Of a stretch of DNA of 64,000 bases, positions 49,451-61,050 are shown in pieces; the first letter of the stretch is position 1; the number at the start of each line of letters is the position of its first letter. The notes beneath the pieces are model-generated. The model worked only from the letters and a program-made list of their open reading frames with translations. It did no database searches and was not told where the DNA came from. A program made the position numbers and the translations under genes. The DNA is from Nageia nagi (lineage: Eukaryota > Pinophyta). The stretch is taken from contig JBITNC010000001.1 in NCBI GenBank assembly GCA_050084985.1, positions 124,062,001 to 124,126,000 of the forward strand, given 5' to 3'.

Positions 49451-50062
49451 CCTCTTTTATATGGTTACAAACATTATAAGCCATCATCCCATAGATTTAA
49501 TTGCAAACATTTCAAACTATCATACAATATGAAAATATAATAAACCATAATTATATTGATAGATAAATTTTTTTTTCAAATCTATTCATTTAGAAAATAT
49601 CTATTAACATTTTGATTCATTAAAAAAAAAACAACTGTTCAACTTAAAACACATCAAATCTAATTTTCAATGTCCACTATTTCCTTTGTGATTTTTTGGC
49701 CTTCTCCACCCTAGAATACAACCTTTTCCTTATCCCATGCAACTAATGTGGTTTTACTTGTGCCTTGCAATTCAATAGCTCTATCCATACCCTCAATAGT
49801 TGATTTGAGATTGGTCAACAACAATTTTTCTTTTATAGCTATATATTCAACATTAGTATCAGTTTGAGTTTCAAAAAGCCTTTCTTATATAATATTTCTA
49901 ATCTAACCCATTTTCCTTGATGATTTTTATCAATATGTTGTTGTCCCTGATATTATTCTTGAGTTTATCTTTCAAAATAATGCTTTGCTTGATGCTTTTT
50001 TAAGCCTCCTTTAGCTGTATAGTATAATTATTCACCTTCTTTAGCAAATTATCATAATTGGC

Positions 50063-50153
50063 CTACAAAATAAGATTGACAATGTTAAAGAAATGTTTTT
50101 CAAATATAAATTAAAAAAATTTAAAAAATATAAAACATAAAAAATAAGAGTAC
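50063..50153 (-). other. Intron, 91 bp, GT-AG
   Basis: On the minus strand the exon ends ATTATAAAG, then GTACTCTTATTT opens the intron, CTTATTTTGTAG closes it and GCCAATTATG continues the frame (REIIK joined to ANYDNLL). The intron is T-rich. Donor, acceptor and phase all agree. Confidence 0.8.
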
Positions 50154-50981
50154 CTTTATAATTTCTCTAATCACCTTTGTTATTTCCACTTTCTATTTAT
50201 CTAGACTCCATTGGTTGAAGTATGCTTGGGCTTCAACATTCAGATTCTCCAATTTACAAAGGATAAGGTCCAAGTCATTGTCATTTTATGAGATGGTAAT
50301 TTCTTCTTTACCTTAAGTTGCCTACTGAAATAAAGCATCCAACTTTTTAGGTTCATTTTTAATTTTAGAAAACAAATGTTCCCTCTTGCCAAATTTAGAA
50401 TATCGAGCTAATGCCTCTTTAAAAAAACCTTTAGCTCATACTTCCCACATCCTTGTCACAAAAATGTCCTTCAACATTGAATTGTTATCTATTTTTTCCA
50501 AATTAGTAGTTGTTAAACTAGTTAATTTTGAAAATATAATGTTGTTCCTATATTAAAACCTAACCACCTTTTGATGGTCCACCTACACCTAATGTAGGTG
50601 TTGTTGAAGTAGGACTAGGATTTGTTGAAGTAGATGGATGAGTACTACTAATCTCAATAGATGTAACTTTCACCTCTTGTGTTTCTTGACTTTGAAGGAC
50701 ATCAATTGGATTGCATGTTAATGGAGCCATACCATGTAAAAGAAAATCTTCATCTAGGGGTGGCTCAAAATGGGTGTTCCTAGCCAAAGAAAGAGAGATC
50801 TCCCTAGTGGATAGACTTGAAATATCAGGAATTAGAGGGGAAGATATGAGGGGGACATTATGGCAAGTGACAATGTGCCTCTGAGTTCAAGTGTGTATAC
50901 TTGGTGGAGATAATATATTAAGCCTAATATTATTTCCCCTTTATTTTACTTTCCCTCTCATTTGTACTTGAGGATGAGGGA

Positions 50982-51062
50982 CTAAAAAACAAAAAGGAAC
51001 AACATCTATTACAAATATTTAACATCTTGCATCTCCACTTTTATATGAAGATATAAAAATAC
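50982..51062 (-). other. Intron, 81 bp, GT-AG
   Basis: Minus strand: CCAAGAAG then GTATTTTTATATC, ending TTTTTGTTTTTTAG before TCCCTCATCC. Splicing joins the Gln-rich frame (PHQE) in phase with VPHPQVQMRGK. Confidence 0.75.
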
Positions 51063-51527
51063 CTTCTTGGTGTGGCTATTGTTTTTGTTATTGTTGTTAC
51101 TACTATAGTTGCTCTTTTTGTTGCACTTATTTTCCAATGTCATCCTATACTAATAATGTGTAGAAGATCATGCAACATGGACTGATATAGAAGGTCTCTC
51201 TTCATCTTCCAAAACTATAGTTTCCATCCTCTTCCTTTTATTTTTCCTAATAAAAGTACTAGAAGAAAGAGTGCTTATGGCCTTTGAATCTCTACAATCC
51301 TTCAAATGATGATCTTTCAGGTTAGTACTTTGCATTAAATAAGTAAAGTCTAATCATTCCTATAAATAAAGAATATGTAAAATTTTCAACTCTAATTTTC
51401 AATAACAAATACAAAACTAAAACACTCCATAATACCTTCAATTCTTCTTTGCTCAACATAAAGTCTTCCAATGCTAGATTATAGACTATTGGACTGATTC
51501 CTTCTTTCAAATTCAAACAAGCCTCAT

Positions 51528-54059
51528 AGACAAAAAATAGCTAAATAATTTATATAGGAAACATGGTTATGAGGGGATAATTTAGTAAGATTGTTATTAA
51601 GATCATTTCTATATCATTCATAAATAAAAGTAGATCAATATGATTATCCAAAAAATAACCCTACAAGCATGCAAAACAAGATATGTTACAACCAACAAAA
51701 CTCTTTATTGACCTTTGGTATAAACCTCAATAATTAGTTTACAATGAAAAATCTCATACCAATTTTTGATGTACAAAATGCTTTGTATAGTAAGGGATTT
51801 TCATTATAGTGAAGGGAGATATAGGCTCACTTGGGCCTTCTCTGAATGGTTGTTTCAATGTTTGCAAGCCTTAAATAGTATGTTCAAAACCTACAAGAAA
51901 ATGTTTGTGATAATCTTTGATTACTTAGTCTTCTTCTACTCAATCTAGCTACCATACACCTACAAATCTTGCATACATACAAACAAGAAACATATCAAAC
52001 ATACTTGCTCACATAGCTAAAATCCATGAAAGTATAATGAAATACAAACATGAAAGCATATAAAAATGTAATGTATTTACTCACTAAAAGTATGAATGTA
52101 TTCTAGCCAAGTAAGGTTGCGAAAACTTGATTCCCCTTCTCCTTAGGAGAAGTTTTAATTTAAATAGTTTTATGGTTGCCAAGTTTGCTATTTTGGAGGC
52201 AAGGATTGGATAAAAAAGCTCATCTAGTCTTGTCACATGTTTTATCTACATAGGGAAGGCTTATGATCAAGGATGAGTCATCCAAGATCCACTTTTTTAT
52301 TTCCCTAGGTGCCCTAATTTTTCCATTTTTTTAACTTTTTTATTTGCAGGATTGTTGGCGATTTCATATCGAGCATCAATGATTGGATCAGGTCATTGAT
52401 GATTATCTTAGATCAGCAATGGCTAGAGGGGTTTTAGCAAACTTTATTATTTGCTTAAATTTTTACTCCCTTCTTTCATTTATTGAAAGAGGGGTCATTT
52501 TTATGTCTAAAATTTGCACCTTTTTTGAAGTGCCCAACATTTTATAGTTGAGGATTATTTCAAAAAACTAAGCCTATCTAAGAGGGGGTGCAATTAATTC
52601 TTAGACTTGTGTTCTTAACCTTAGTTCAAAGCTTTGAATTAACATATCCTTTATAAATAAGCTAAATTTGAGTGATTGGATTATGACCAAATCCAATTTT
52701 TATTCTTTTATGTTTGACACATTTTGAAAGTAATCAAAATTGTATTGCAAGGTAAAATTTAGATAGTTATCACTATACTATTGTGTTGTGTGGGTAGGAT
52801 ATGAACAAAGTCTTATATATCAGGCATATGACATAGGTAGCATGTGATAAAGAAGCTCCCTTGTAAATACAAAAACTTTAATCATTCGACTTTTATCCTA
52901 GCATGTAGGTTACTTGATGATCTTGTACAAAAGTTCATCCAACAATTTTAATCATATCCAAACCCATCCTTCTTTTCTCTATTAAAAGAAGGATCATTTT
53001 TTCAAATTCAAAGTTATTCAATAGCTTTGGGTTTTTTCAAATCCTTTGGCTTAGACCAAGTTTAACAAGCAAAAAACTTGTTTTGATTTTACCTTTGACA
53101 TACTTTTTAGTTTTTTTAGGGTTTTATAGATATCTTAATTTTTTAGGCTTTTTAATTATTTTGTATTGTTTTTGATGTTTTTATGATATTCTTGATGTGA
53201 ACAATTTTTGAGGGCAAGTGTTTTGTTAAGATTTAGAAAGAAAGCTTAGGTTTTCATGTAAGTCTTTACCCTTGGTTGATTATTGTTGGTTGTACAAAAG
53301 ATATATAAAGCATTATAAATAGTTTTAATTATTCTATTTTATTTTAAATTTTCTCATTTAATATTTATAGTTAATCATAGGCCTAAGTAGGCCTAAAGAA
53401 TTTTTGACATACTTTAAAACTTTTTAAATTCTTAGATTTTTAAAGTTTTTTCAATTTTAATAGAAAACATTAGTAAGCCAATGGGAAGGAGCTCAAGTAT
53501 TTCTCTTATCAAAATACTTGCATAACTTTGCATTAGAATATTTTTTATGTATGGGTTGCTAGCATTTAATTGCATGGGGGGATAAAAATAAAAAATTCTT
53601 ATTATCATTTTCTTATTTATTTTTGGTGCTAGGTCAAAACTCTATTCCCTCTCTACCCCACAAGTTGAGTGTTTACCATACATTTTCCTTTACTGCTATT
53701 GATGGGAGCTAAGATGTTGCCATGAGGATGCTCAACACCATGCATTAATTTTAATTTTTTTGTTGAATGCATTAATTTTACCTATTAAAAAATAAAATAA
53801 GGACCATATATATGTTTAGAATAATTTTTTAATGTTTTTAGACTATTTACTTTTGCAATTTTTTCATTTTTATAGATTTTCAATTTTTCCAAAACCCTCA
53901 GCCACTATCACTGAATAGGGTCAAGGGTTTACAGAACCATTAGCAATCTACCATGATCATTGGTGATTCTACAAATATTAACCTCAATCACTAGCAATCA
54001 ACCTTAGAGTCTTTTTTTTAATTTTTTTTCCAAACATGCTAAGTTAACTTTTTTCACAT
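51528..54059. other. AT-rich spacer, no identified gene
   Basis: No conserved frame. A few further exons of the 49.7-51.5 kb gene could be hidden on the minus strand. Long T-runs and poly-A/T tracts dominate 53,000-54,030. Confidence 0.4.
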
Positions 54060-57000
54060 GACTATCTTAGGTCTTAGAGATTTTGATCCATGTAGGCAAT
54101 ACCCTAGGATCTTGTTAGAGGAACAAGATATAATAATGGTTGAGAACCATACTTTCTTGCATAGTGTGGGCTTTAAAGTTTGGCCTTATATGGTTTGCAT
54201 TCATTAGGATTACCCATTGCTAGCAACTTTATTGGAGAGATGGGACTCTTTGATTGGCACCTTCCATCTTCCTATGGGGGAGATGACTATCATGGTGTAC
54301 ATCCATTATTTATACCATATACTAATTCAAGGAGAGTGGATTTATCATGCTATGGATCGAGAGTTAGTGTATCTTGATATTATTGCCATTTATGGATCAA
54401 ATGCAACTGATGGAGTATTATATGATATGTTTTTAGGTGGCTTCTTGTACTTTAGGTAATAGAAAAATGATGAGAAAGACCTCTAATAGCCTCTTACTTG
54501 ATGGGCCTTATCTAGTGTTACACACTTCCAAACATGGGTAGTGGCTAATTCCCTTAGTTAATATTATATGTGGTGGTTGATATGCTTTAGCATGACACTA
54601 TTTACACTTGGGATCCTACTCTCTTAGCATATATTTATAGGAAGCTATTATTTTATTCATTGGATAATAGGTCATCCTTATCAGTTACGATCACTCTACA
54701 AGCTTGAGTATATGACCACATCCACATTACTCGCCCTCATGGACTTCTAGTTCTTGGATTTGAGACACACTTCACCTATTTGATTGGGATTTTATGATGG
54801 ATAGATGAGTTTTAATCACATACCTCTAATAGTATATGTTATGATGTTGCATATTACCAGCATCTATTATTACACTTGGTGCCTAATCAGGTGAGGTTTA
54901 GACCTTACCACTCTTATCAATATTGGGATGAGCTTACTACCTAACTTGTTAGCATTAGATAGGCTAGAGTTCCTAGTGTGAGGAGGAAAAATTTCCTAGA
55001 GTATTTTTTCTTTGAACATGTATGATGCCATTTCAGCCTTATGTAGGATATTCCACCTATTTGTATCTAATTCTTTAGGGGGGAAAGGTACCTATTGAGG
55101 GCATATAACAACTTGTGTATGAAAATCCTAATCTAACACAAGAGAAACCCTTAGTTGAGGATTATAAGGCTAACAATCACTACTACATTTTAATGATTTT
55201 GTGTCATAAAATGCATCAATCCATAGTCTTATTTAAAAAAAAAAATCATAGAAATTTTGATGCATCAATTGATGCTAAGGGTACTATCAAATAAAGCATC
55301 ATTCAAAGCATCAAGTAATGCATCATTAAAAGCATCATATATCAAGTTATGAGCATCAAATAATTTATGCCATACATGAATCTTTATACATCATGTATGT
55401 GTCAAACAATGTGTCAACACGATAGGGATGAGGGTTTGCATATTGTCAAACAATTCATCTATATTCTCTACGCTTCCATATTTTTCATATATGTCTAACA
55501 AGGTACTCACAACCATAACATTTGATAAAAAATTTATTTAAAGAGTATTTGATGTATGTATAAACCCTTTTATAAATCTCTCATTTGGGTGCATGCTTTG
55601 AGGATGTTGGGAAAGGTGAATTTGTTTGGTTGGACTATTGTTGGTGTTTATTGCATTTGGTGAGACAATTTTAATGTTGATTAAGAAAAGTTGTATCTTT
55701 GGTAACCCAAAATTATCATATTCCTTGAGCATATAATCAAAAACTTCATGGGCATCCACCAAACTTTGAGGGCCTCCTCTCCCAAACTTTATGGGTGGTT
55801 GAAGCATGCAATGCATATTTTTCTTACCATAAATGAATATACACACTACTATCTACATTCTCCAACTCGTCTTAAACTTTTACAAACTTGTATCACTAAA
55901 AATGTAGCCTTTTATCCCTAAAAATACCCTTATAAAGGGAAAACTTCTTTATTTACTCATAAATGGAATCATACCTACCATTAAAACTCCACCATCGATG
56001 AAGGGAATGCATCAACAGTCGATGGTAGATCATGTCATGATCTATTTGCATGATCTATACCTTTTTTTTGTTCCATGTATCACTTGATGCATTTATTGAT
56101 GCACTAAAATGCATCATACAATACATAATACAATGTGTTAAGTAAAGAATCATTCCATAAGTCAAGTAATGAGTTAAAAAATTATTTTATCTAGATTGAT
56201 GTATACATGCAAAATAATGATGCATATTGCATCATAGTATCAAAATACAATTTTATGATGCATCATATGATGCAAAATTGCTAAAATTTAGTAGTGGATG
56301 TAGGATCCGCTGAGGAGTTCCTAGTGTGGTGGCAAGTTGAGATAGAGGGATATGTTGAAGAGGAGGTGGATCATCATGTATGTTAATGATTTGATAAGCT
56401 AGATGTAGTAGTTGAGGTTAGAGAGATAACTAATAATGAGCCTATAAGGGACCAAGTTGAGGAGCAAATTGAGGAATAAGTGATCAATGAGCCATAGGAC
56501 ATAGCCAATTAGAGTGAGGAGACTATGATAGGTACATCAACTAGAGGTGATAGAGGAGGTCAAGCTCCTCCTCCATAGGTACCTAGCATTGATGCACTCC
56601 TAGATGACTTCTATGAGTTGAGGTATCAAGTTTCTCAACTTAGTGCTCACATGTATCATTACCAAGCTAAGAGAGATAGATATTGTTAGGAAAGGGATGA
56701 GGTTCTAACCTCCTCATAGGCTAGAGGAGCTAGTACATCCATAGGAGGAGCTAGTCAGCCATTAGTATTTATTTAGAATATTCTTCAATAGAGGGATTAT
56801 TATTCTTATATTATTTACACATGGTTGACTAGAGTACCTCCATATGTTCTTGGCATGCTATATCTAATTTCTCCAATTTTATACATTCCTATGAATGTTT
56901 CAACTCATCAAGCAACAAGTGGACTCCAAAGGATGGCTAGTACACATATTAGGGTCGTTAGACTTGTCATATCACATAGCCATAGTGGGAAAAGTGGGGT

Positions 57001-57150
57001 TTCTCCATAGCACCTAATGAGATCATCTAAGATTCATACAACAACTTGGGTGACAAGTCCTATAGGTTCAATGGGTACTACCCATCCAAGATAGGGCAAA
57101 GATGGTAGTTTGATAATTGGTGGGGAGGGTAGCTCATGAGGATGTCCTAG
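54060..57150 (+). pseudogene. Plant mobile domain (PMD, MAIN-like) pseudogene, split by CACTA
   Basis: Plus-strand frame with the PMD signature: LRDFDP (about 54,073), PLLATLLERWDSLIGTFHLP (about 54,214-54,273), MGEMTI and IQGEWIYHAMDREL, matching the 'ALVERWRPETHTFHLP.GE.T' block of plant PMD proteins. The frame continues with stops to 55,177, is interrupted by the CACTA element and resumes at 56,297 (DVGSAEEFLVWWQVE). Acidic repeats, a coiled coil (DALLDDFYELRYQVSQLSAH, about 56,593-56,652) and a Ser/Thr/Gly-rich tail follow to about 57,150. PMD proteins occur both in host silencing/meristem genes and inside transposons; which this was is open. Stops are chiefly TAG. Exact ends are approximate. 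Confidence 0.78.
55178..56296. mobile_element. Non-autonomous CACTA (En/Spm) transposon, 1119 bp
   Basis: Left end CACTACTACATTTTAATGA and, read from the other strand, right end CACTACTAAATTTTAGCAA: the same 8 bases, then ATTTTA and ATTTTG in register. The ends begin CACTA as in En/Spm. The flanking 3 bases are AAT and GAT (one mismatch from a 3-bp duplication). Subterminal GATGCATCA/TGATGCAT motifs are dense within about 250 bp of each end. There is no transposase; a minus-strand 102-codon frame (55,538-55,846) is present but unrecognised. Removing it restores continuous PMD-gene reading across 55,177/56,297. Confidence 0.88.
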
Positions 57151-59129
57151 TGATTGGATCATATGTTTACCATATTTGATGTTAGACTTGTGATTTTTTA
57201 TAGACTATGTCATTTATTTTTTGAGATCATCAAGTGCATGATCATTTCATATGTTTAGATATGCTAGTCGTAGGCTTATTTATTAATGACCTTATCTATT
57301 TTTTGGATCATGGTAGTCATGATTGATGGTTAGTTTTTATAGATGTGATGGATAGCTTATGTGATGAACATTTGGTTATATTTTTTGACATATATATATG
57401 GTGATAACCTAGACTTTTATATGCATGCTTATGTTTTTAGATGCATGTTTTTAAGATGGAGATGTAGGAATGTTTTAATTTCTATGTTTTATTTAGTTTA
57501 ATACTTTATTTATGATATGTTTTGTTAATGTAAAGTGATTTTTATGTTTATATAGGACTGCTATGTTTATAAAATAGGATTTGAGTTGTAGGAGAATGGA
57601 ATCAAATGCATAATTCTCCATTTTCTTGGATACTTTTATACATGGCTGAGACATAATATACTAGTATAAACAACTATGATATCATGAATGATGTGGATGT
57701 ATGGATGTAAAACACACAAGATTTACAAAACACTTATGGATGTATGGATGTAAAATGGATACACATAGATACATATGGACAAATGATATATGAATGTAAA
57801 AGGTATAAAACTTAATGACCTAAGGTATTTATGAATGACATAATAATTTAGACATCAATCTCAATGTTTTATCAATTTATCAAACTTTATAATAATAACA
57901 ATAAGAATAATTATGTATGATGATATGAAATGAATATAAATACATAAATAAAAGTAATGAATAACACCTTCAATACCTAGTTTCATCAATTGATCTTTTA
58001 CTCCAATCTCATCTACTAGGGATGATATAAAACAAGATCATAATATACTTAAGTTTACCATAAACTTGTATGTATGTAATGATGTTCATTTCCTTCTCTT
58101 AACATTCACAAATTGAATACTCTAGGATTATAAATTGTGAGGTATGATCTTTCTTATATTTTTGTATGGTATGCTTCACTATCAAAAAGCATCCATAGCC
58201 TTGGTGAATGTTAACCCTTTCACCCCATTACAGCCTTGCTTTATTGCTAGTCAGGCATCTATAGCCCCAATAGAGGATACTGTAATAGGAAAAGAATTCT
58301 ACATATTTATTTATTTTATTCTTTTTTTGTATTTTATATTTTTTCCTTTTTTGTTTTTTGTTTTTTGTTTTTATCTTTTTTATTTTCTTCTCTTCGATCC
58401 TAGCTCTTGGGTTCAGGATGAAGCAAAAAGTAAGAGAACCATACTAAAATTTATACTCAAGAAATACCCAATTCTTGATTTTTTCAATATCTTAATATGA
58501 GAAGTGTATAAGTCTATTAGTACACTACCATATATCATACTTATGTATTTTTATCATCCTAATATTTTGAAATTTTGATATAGGATCTTTCAACTAAAAC
58601 CAAATATGAATGGAGTATTCATTGCCTACTTCTTTATTCATAAATACAACTATATATATAGATGAATATTATATGGATGTATGTATGATATATGAATACA
58701 TATAACTTGATTAGTTTCCTCTTTCATTATGATTAGTATCTAATGACTATGTCATTCAAGGTGAAGGACTAAACATAATGAACAAAATGGAATGATATGA
58801 ACATAAGGAAATCACACCAAGTAGCCAAGACATTTGAAAAGTATTTCTTCTAAGTATATATACAATATATGTATTTTTGTTTTTATATTTTATATTTTTT
58901 ATGGGTTTTTTGAATTTTTAATGTTTTTATATTTTTTGCAATTGTTGATTTTTTGGTTTTTTTATTTTTTCATTTTTTTTTAATAATTTTTTTAATGGAT
59001 TTCCTAATTGGGAAAGAATCTATAACAAGTCATCATGAGTGAAAGGATGGAAATGAAAACAAGTGCAAATGGTATGATCAATGGTACATTGTGTGGAATC
59101 ATGAGTAATAGATATAGAAAACATGAAAT
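57151..59129. other. AT-rich non-coding region
   Basis: A small duplication of GATGTATGGATGTAAAA at about 57,695-57,760, and T-rich tracts at 58,310-58,400 and 58,870-58,990. A 118-codon plus frame (58,144-58,500) ends in a Phe/Ile run read from the T-tract and is not supported. Confidence 0.45.
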
Positions 59130-61050
59130 CCTAGCACCAAAGGTTTATAGATAAAACATGGGCTATGGTGACATCATCCAAAAGATCTTCTTCATGATGT
59201 AGAAGATGTGGCCCATACAATTTAACAAATATGACTACCAAGGGGGTAATAAGTGCATCAATCATAATCCTCCATATGAAATCTAGTTTGGAGAACATGC
59301 AAATGAGATTTTTAAGGAACTCTTTCTTAGGTATATCATAGATTACATAAGTTCCCCAAAAAGACTTATGATCAGTAAAAATCTCTATCCAACAATAATT
59401 CATTAAGGCATTATAGGCATGATTATACCTATCTAGTGCGATGGTTAAGGCTACCATGGATAAAATCTGATGTTGTATGCCTTTAGGAAATTGATTGAAT
59501 CAATATTTCTCTAATTATAGGGTTTGTATGAGGTCTTCTAAAGGGTCACTAGGAAATGTACAAGGTGACCATGAATTACAAAGGGATAACAATTCCTATG
59601 GGATAGGAGCATTATAATGTGAAGACCCTTCCCATGATTGGTGGGAGGACTAATGTAATGCAAATATTGATGATGCCTAATGTATGAAAAGTACAACCAA
59701 CCACCTATAATGTCTTATGTGAGTGTTTTGGAATTTGTAAGAATTTTTTTAAAGAAAAAAATATATATACACACATATTTATTCATGCAAGAAAACCTTT
59801 AATAATTTTTTTTGAAAATTTTTTGTACTTTTATAATATTTTATTTACATGTATTTTTGATGATTTTTTTGATGATTTTATTATTTATTAGGATAAAAAA
59901 AAATTTACAACTCCCCAATGATAATGGTCACCTTTTTTTTTTATGAATAATCCAACCTTTAAGATCCATTAAGTAAAAGTATAAAGGTTGAACTATAAAA
60001 TGAATAGGTCCTAATCCTAGAATGGATGGTTGATAATGGATAGGATACAAAATAAGTGGCAAAATAGAGGGATGATGCTTGAACTTCTTAATGATACATT
60101 TTGGCTTGGCTAATGATGTTGAGACCTCATTATTTTTAAGAAACAAAAGATGAGATGGAATCCCTAAGTACTATGGAGATTGAGGGAGAAGTAATGACCC
60201 GAGGGGGATTATGCTCTCTATGAGATATTGGACATACTCATTTTTTATAGGTTTAGTCATGATCTCATTTCATTTTTGTTTAAGGCATTCAATAGTCCTT
60301 TCAAACCTTGGTTTTACATTGGTAGGATTATTTACACAATACTTTTTACTCAATAATGAACTATAATCATATATAATTGTTTTTGTACAAAATTGAATGG
60401 GTATTATACTCAAGTACCAATTGATTGATAACCTTAGTTATAGAGACTGATCTCCCATAACACTAAAGGGTCATATAATCAACATAATTTAGCAAGATTC
60501 TAGGTCTCCTGTAAGGCTAATGCAAGTGAAATAGATGGATCCAAGTTGTTAGGGATTCAATTTTCATTCATATGTCCTTTACTTCTAATTCAATGGTTAC
60601 CTTAAGGTTATTAATTTTTAAATCCTATACATTAATTCCTTGTTGATTGAAAAAATTCATGGCTATAGCTTCTTAAATTTCTTTTGGTAAAGAAAATAAA
60701 TGAGCTTTCTTAGTATAAGGACACTTTTGCAATGCTTGCATGTATCAATCTTTTGGGTATCTATCAACATAATCATGATTTATAGGATTAAATTGTAATT
60801 ATATTTTTTCATTAGCTTCTAATATTATTTTATTAAAGCTCTTATCTAACTATTGTATAGAGGAGGATTGGGGAATCTTGACCTAATTTAGAAAAAATAT
60901 CAATCAATTTGTTATACACCTCTAATTGATCATTAAAGCTTAATGACAAATACTATGTAAGAATCATAGACTATTTTATGATGACATAGGTCTCTTGTCA
61001 TTTGATCTACCCAAGATACATGGAAAATGAGGCATAGGGGGTATTTCTTG
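59130..61050 (-). pseudogene. Unrecognised minus-strand degenerate coding region
   Basis: Several minus-strand stretches read like protein with Gln-type stops. About 60,650-60,860: NHDYVDRYPKD, YTKKAHLFSLPKEI, FFNQQGINV and LKVTIELEVKD. 59,928-60,146: STSLAKPKCIIKKF and ILGLGPIHFIVQPLYFY. 59,131-59,640: FPKGIQHQILSMVALTIALD, then HAYNALMNYCWIEIFTDHKS. At least one frameshift separates them. The composition (Gln, Asn and Lys-rich helices, then hydrophobic blocks) would suit a retroelement Gag or accessory protein, but no diagnostic motif is visible. I do not assign a function. Confidence 0.4.

Larger units (their letters stand above)
45528..49455 (+). mobile_element. hAT-type DNA transposon (approximate limits)
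   Basis: Contains a DUF4371-like hAT transposase pseudogene flanked by related subterminal repeats in opposite orientation (45,845-46,145 and 49,395-49,450). CAGGGAAATGCATAGTGG at 45,528 is a plausible left end, because hAT termini often begin CAGGG and because homology to the outer LTR stops exactly there. I could not find a matching CCCTG end or an 8-bp duplication, so the right limit is only a lower bound. Confidence 0.55.
49660..51527 (-). pseudogene. Intron-bearing coiled-coil pseudogene
   Basis: Minus-strand gene remnant. Possible first visible exon: KEGISPIVYNLALEDFMLSK (51,446-51,527). Next, a basic NKRKRM stretch (about 51,220-51,250), a Gln-rich run interrupted by TAG/TAA, then across an intron PHPQVQMRGKVK, a Pro/Ser/Thr-rich region with TNPSPTSTTPT (about 50,590-50,640) and charged helices (DLDLILCKLENLNVEAQAYF). 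Across a second intron come ANYDNLLKKVNNYTIQLKEA and TNLKSTIEGMDRAIELQG, ending at TAG 49,660-49,662. At least five stops in the helical part. No family recognised. Spliceosomal introns argue against a simple retroelement ORF; it is a decayed host gene or a DNA-transposon accessory gene. Confidence 0.65.

Noticed and set aside
58144-58500. 118-residue ORF with a Phe/Ile-rich helix
   Set aside because: The C-terminal half is a T-tract translation and the first half matches nothing recognisable.
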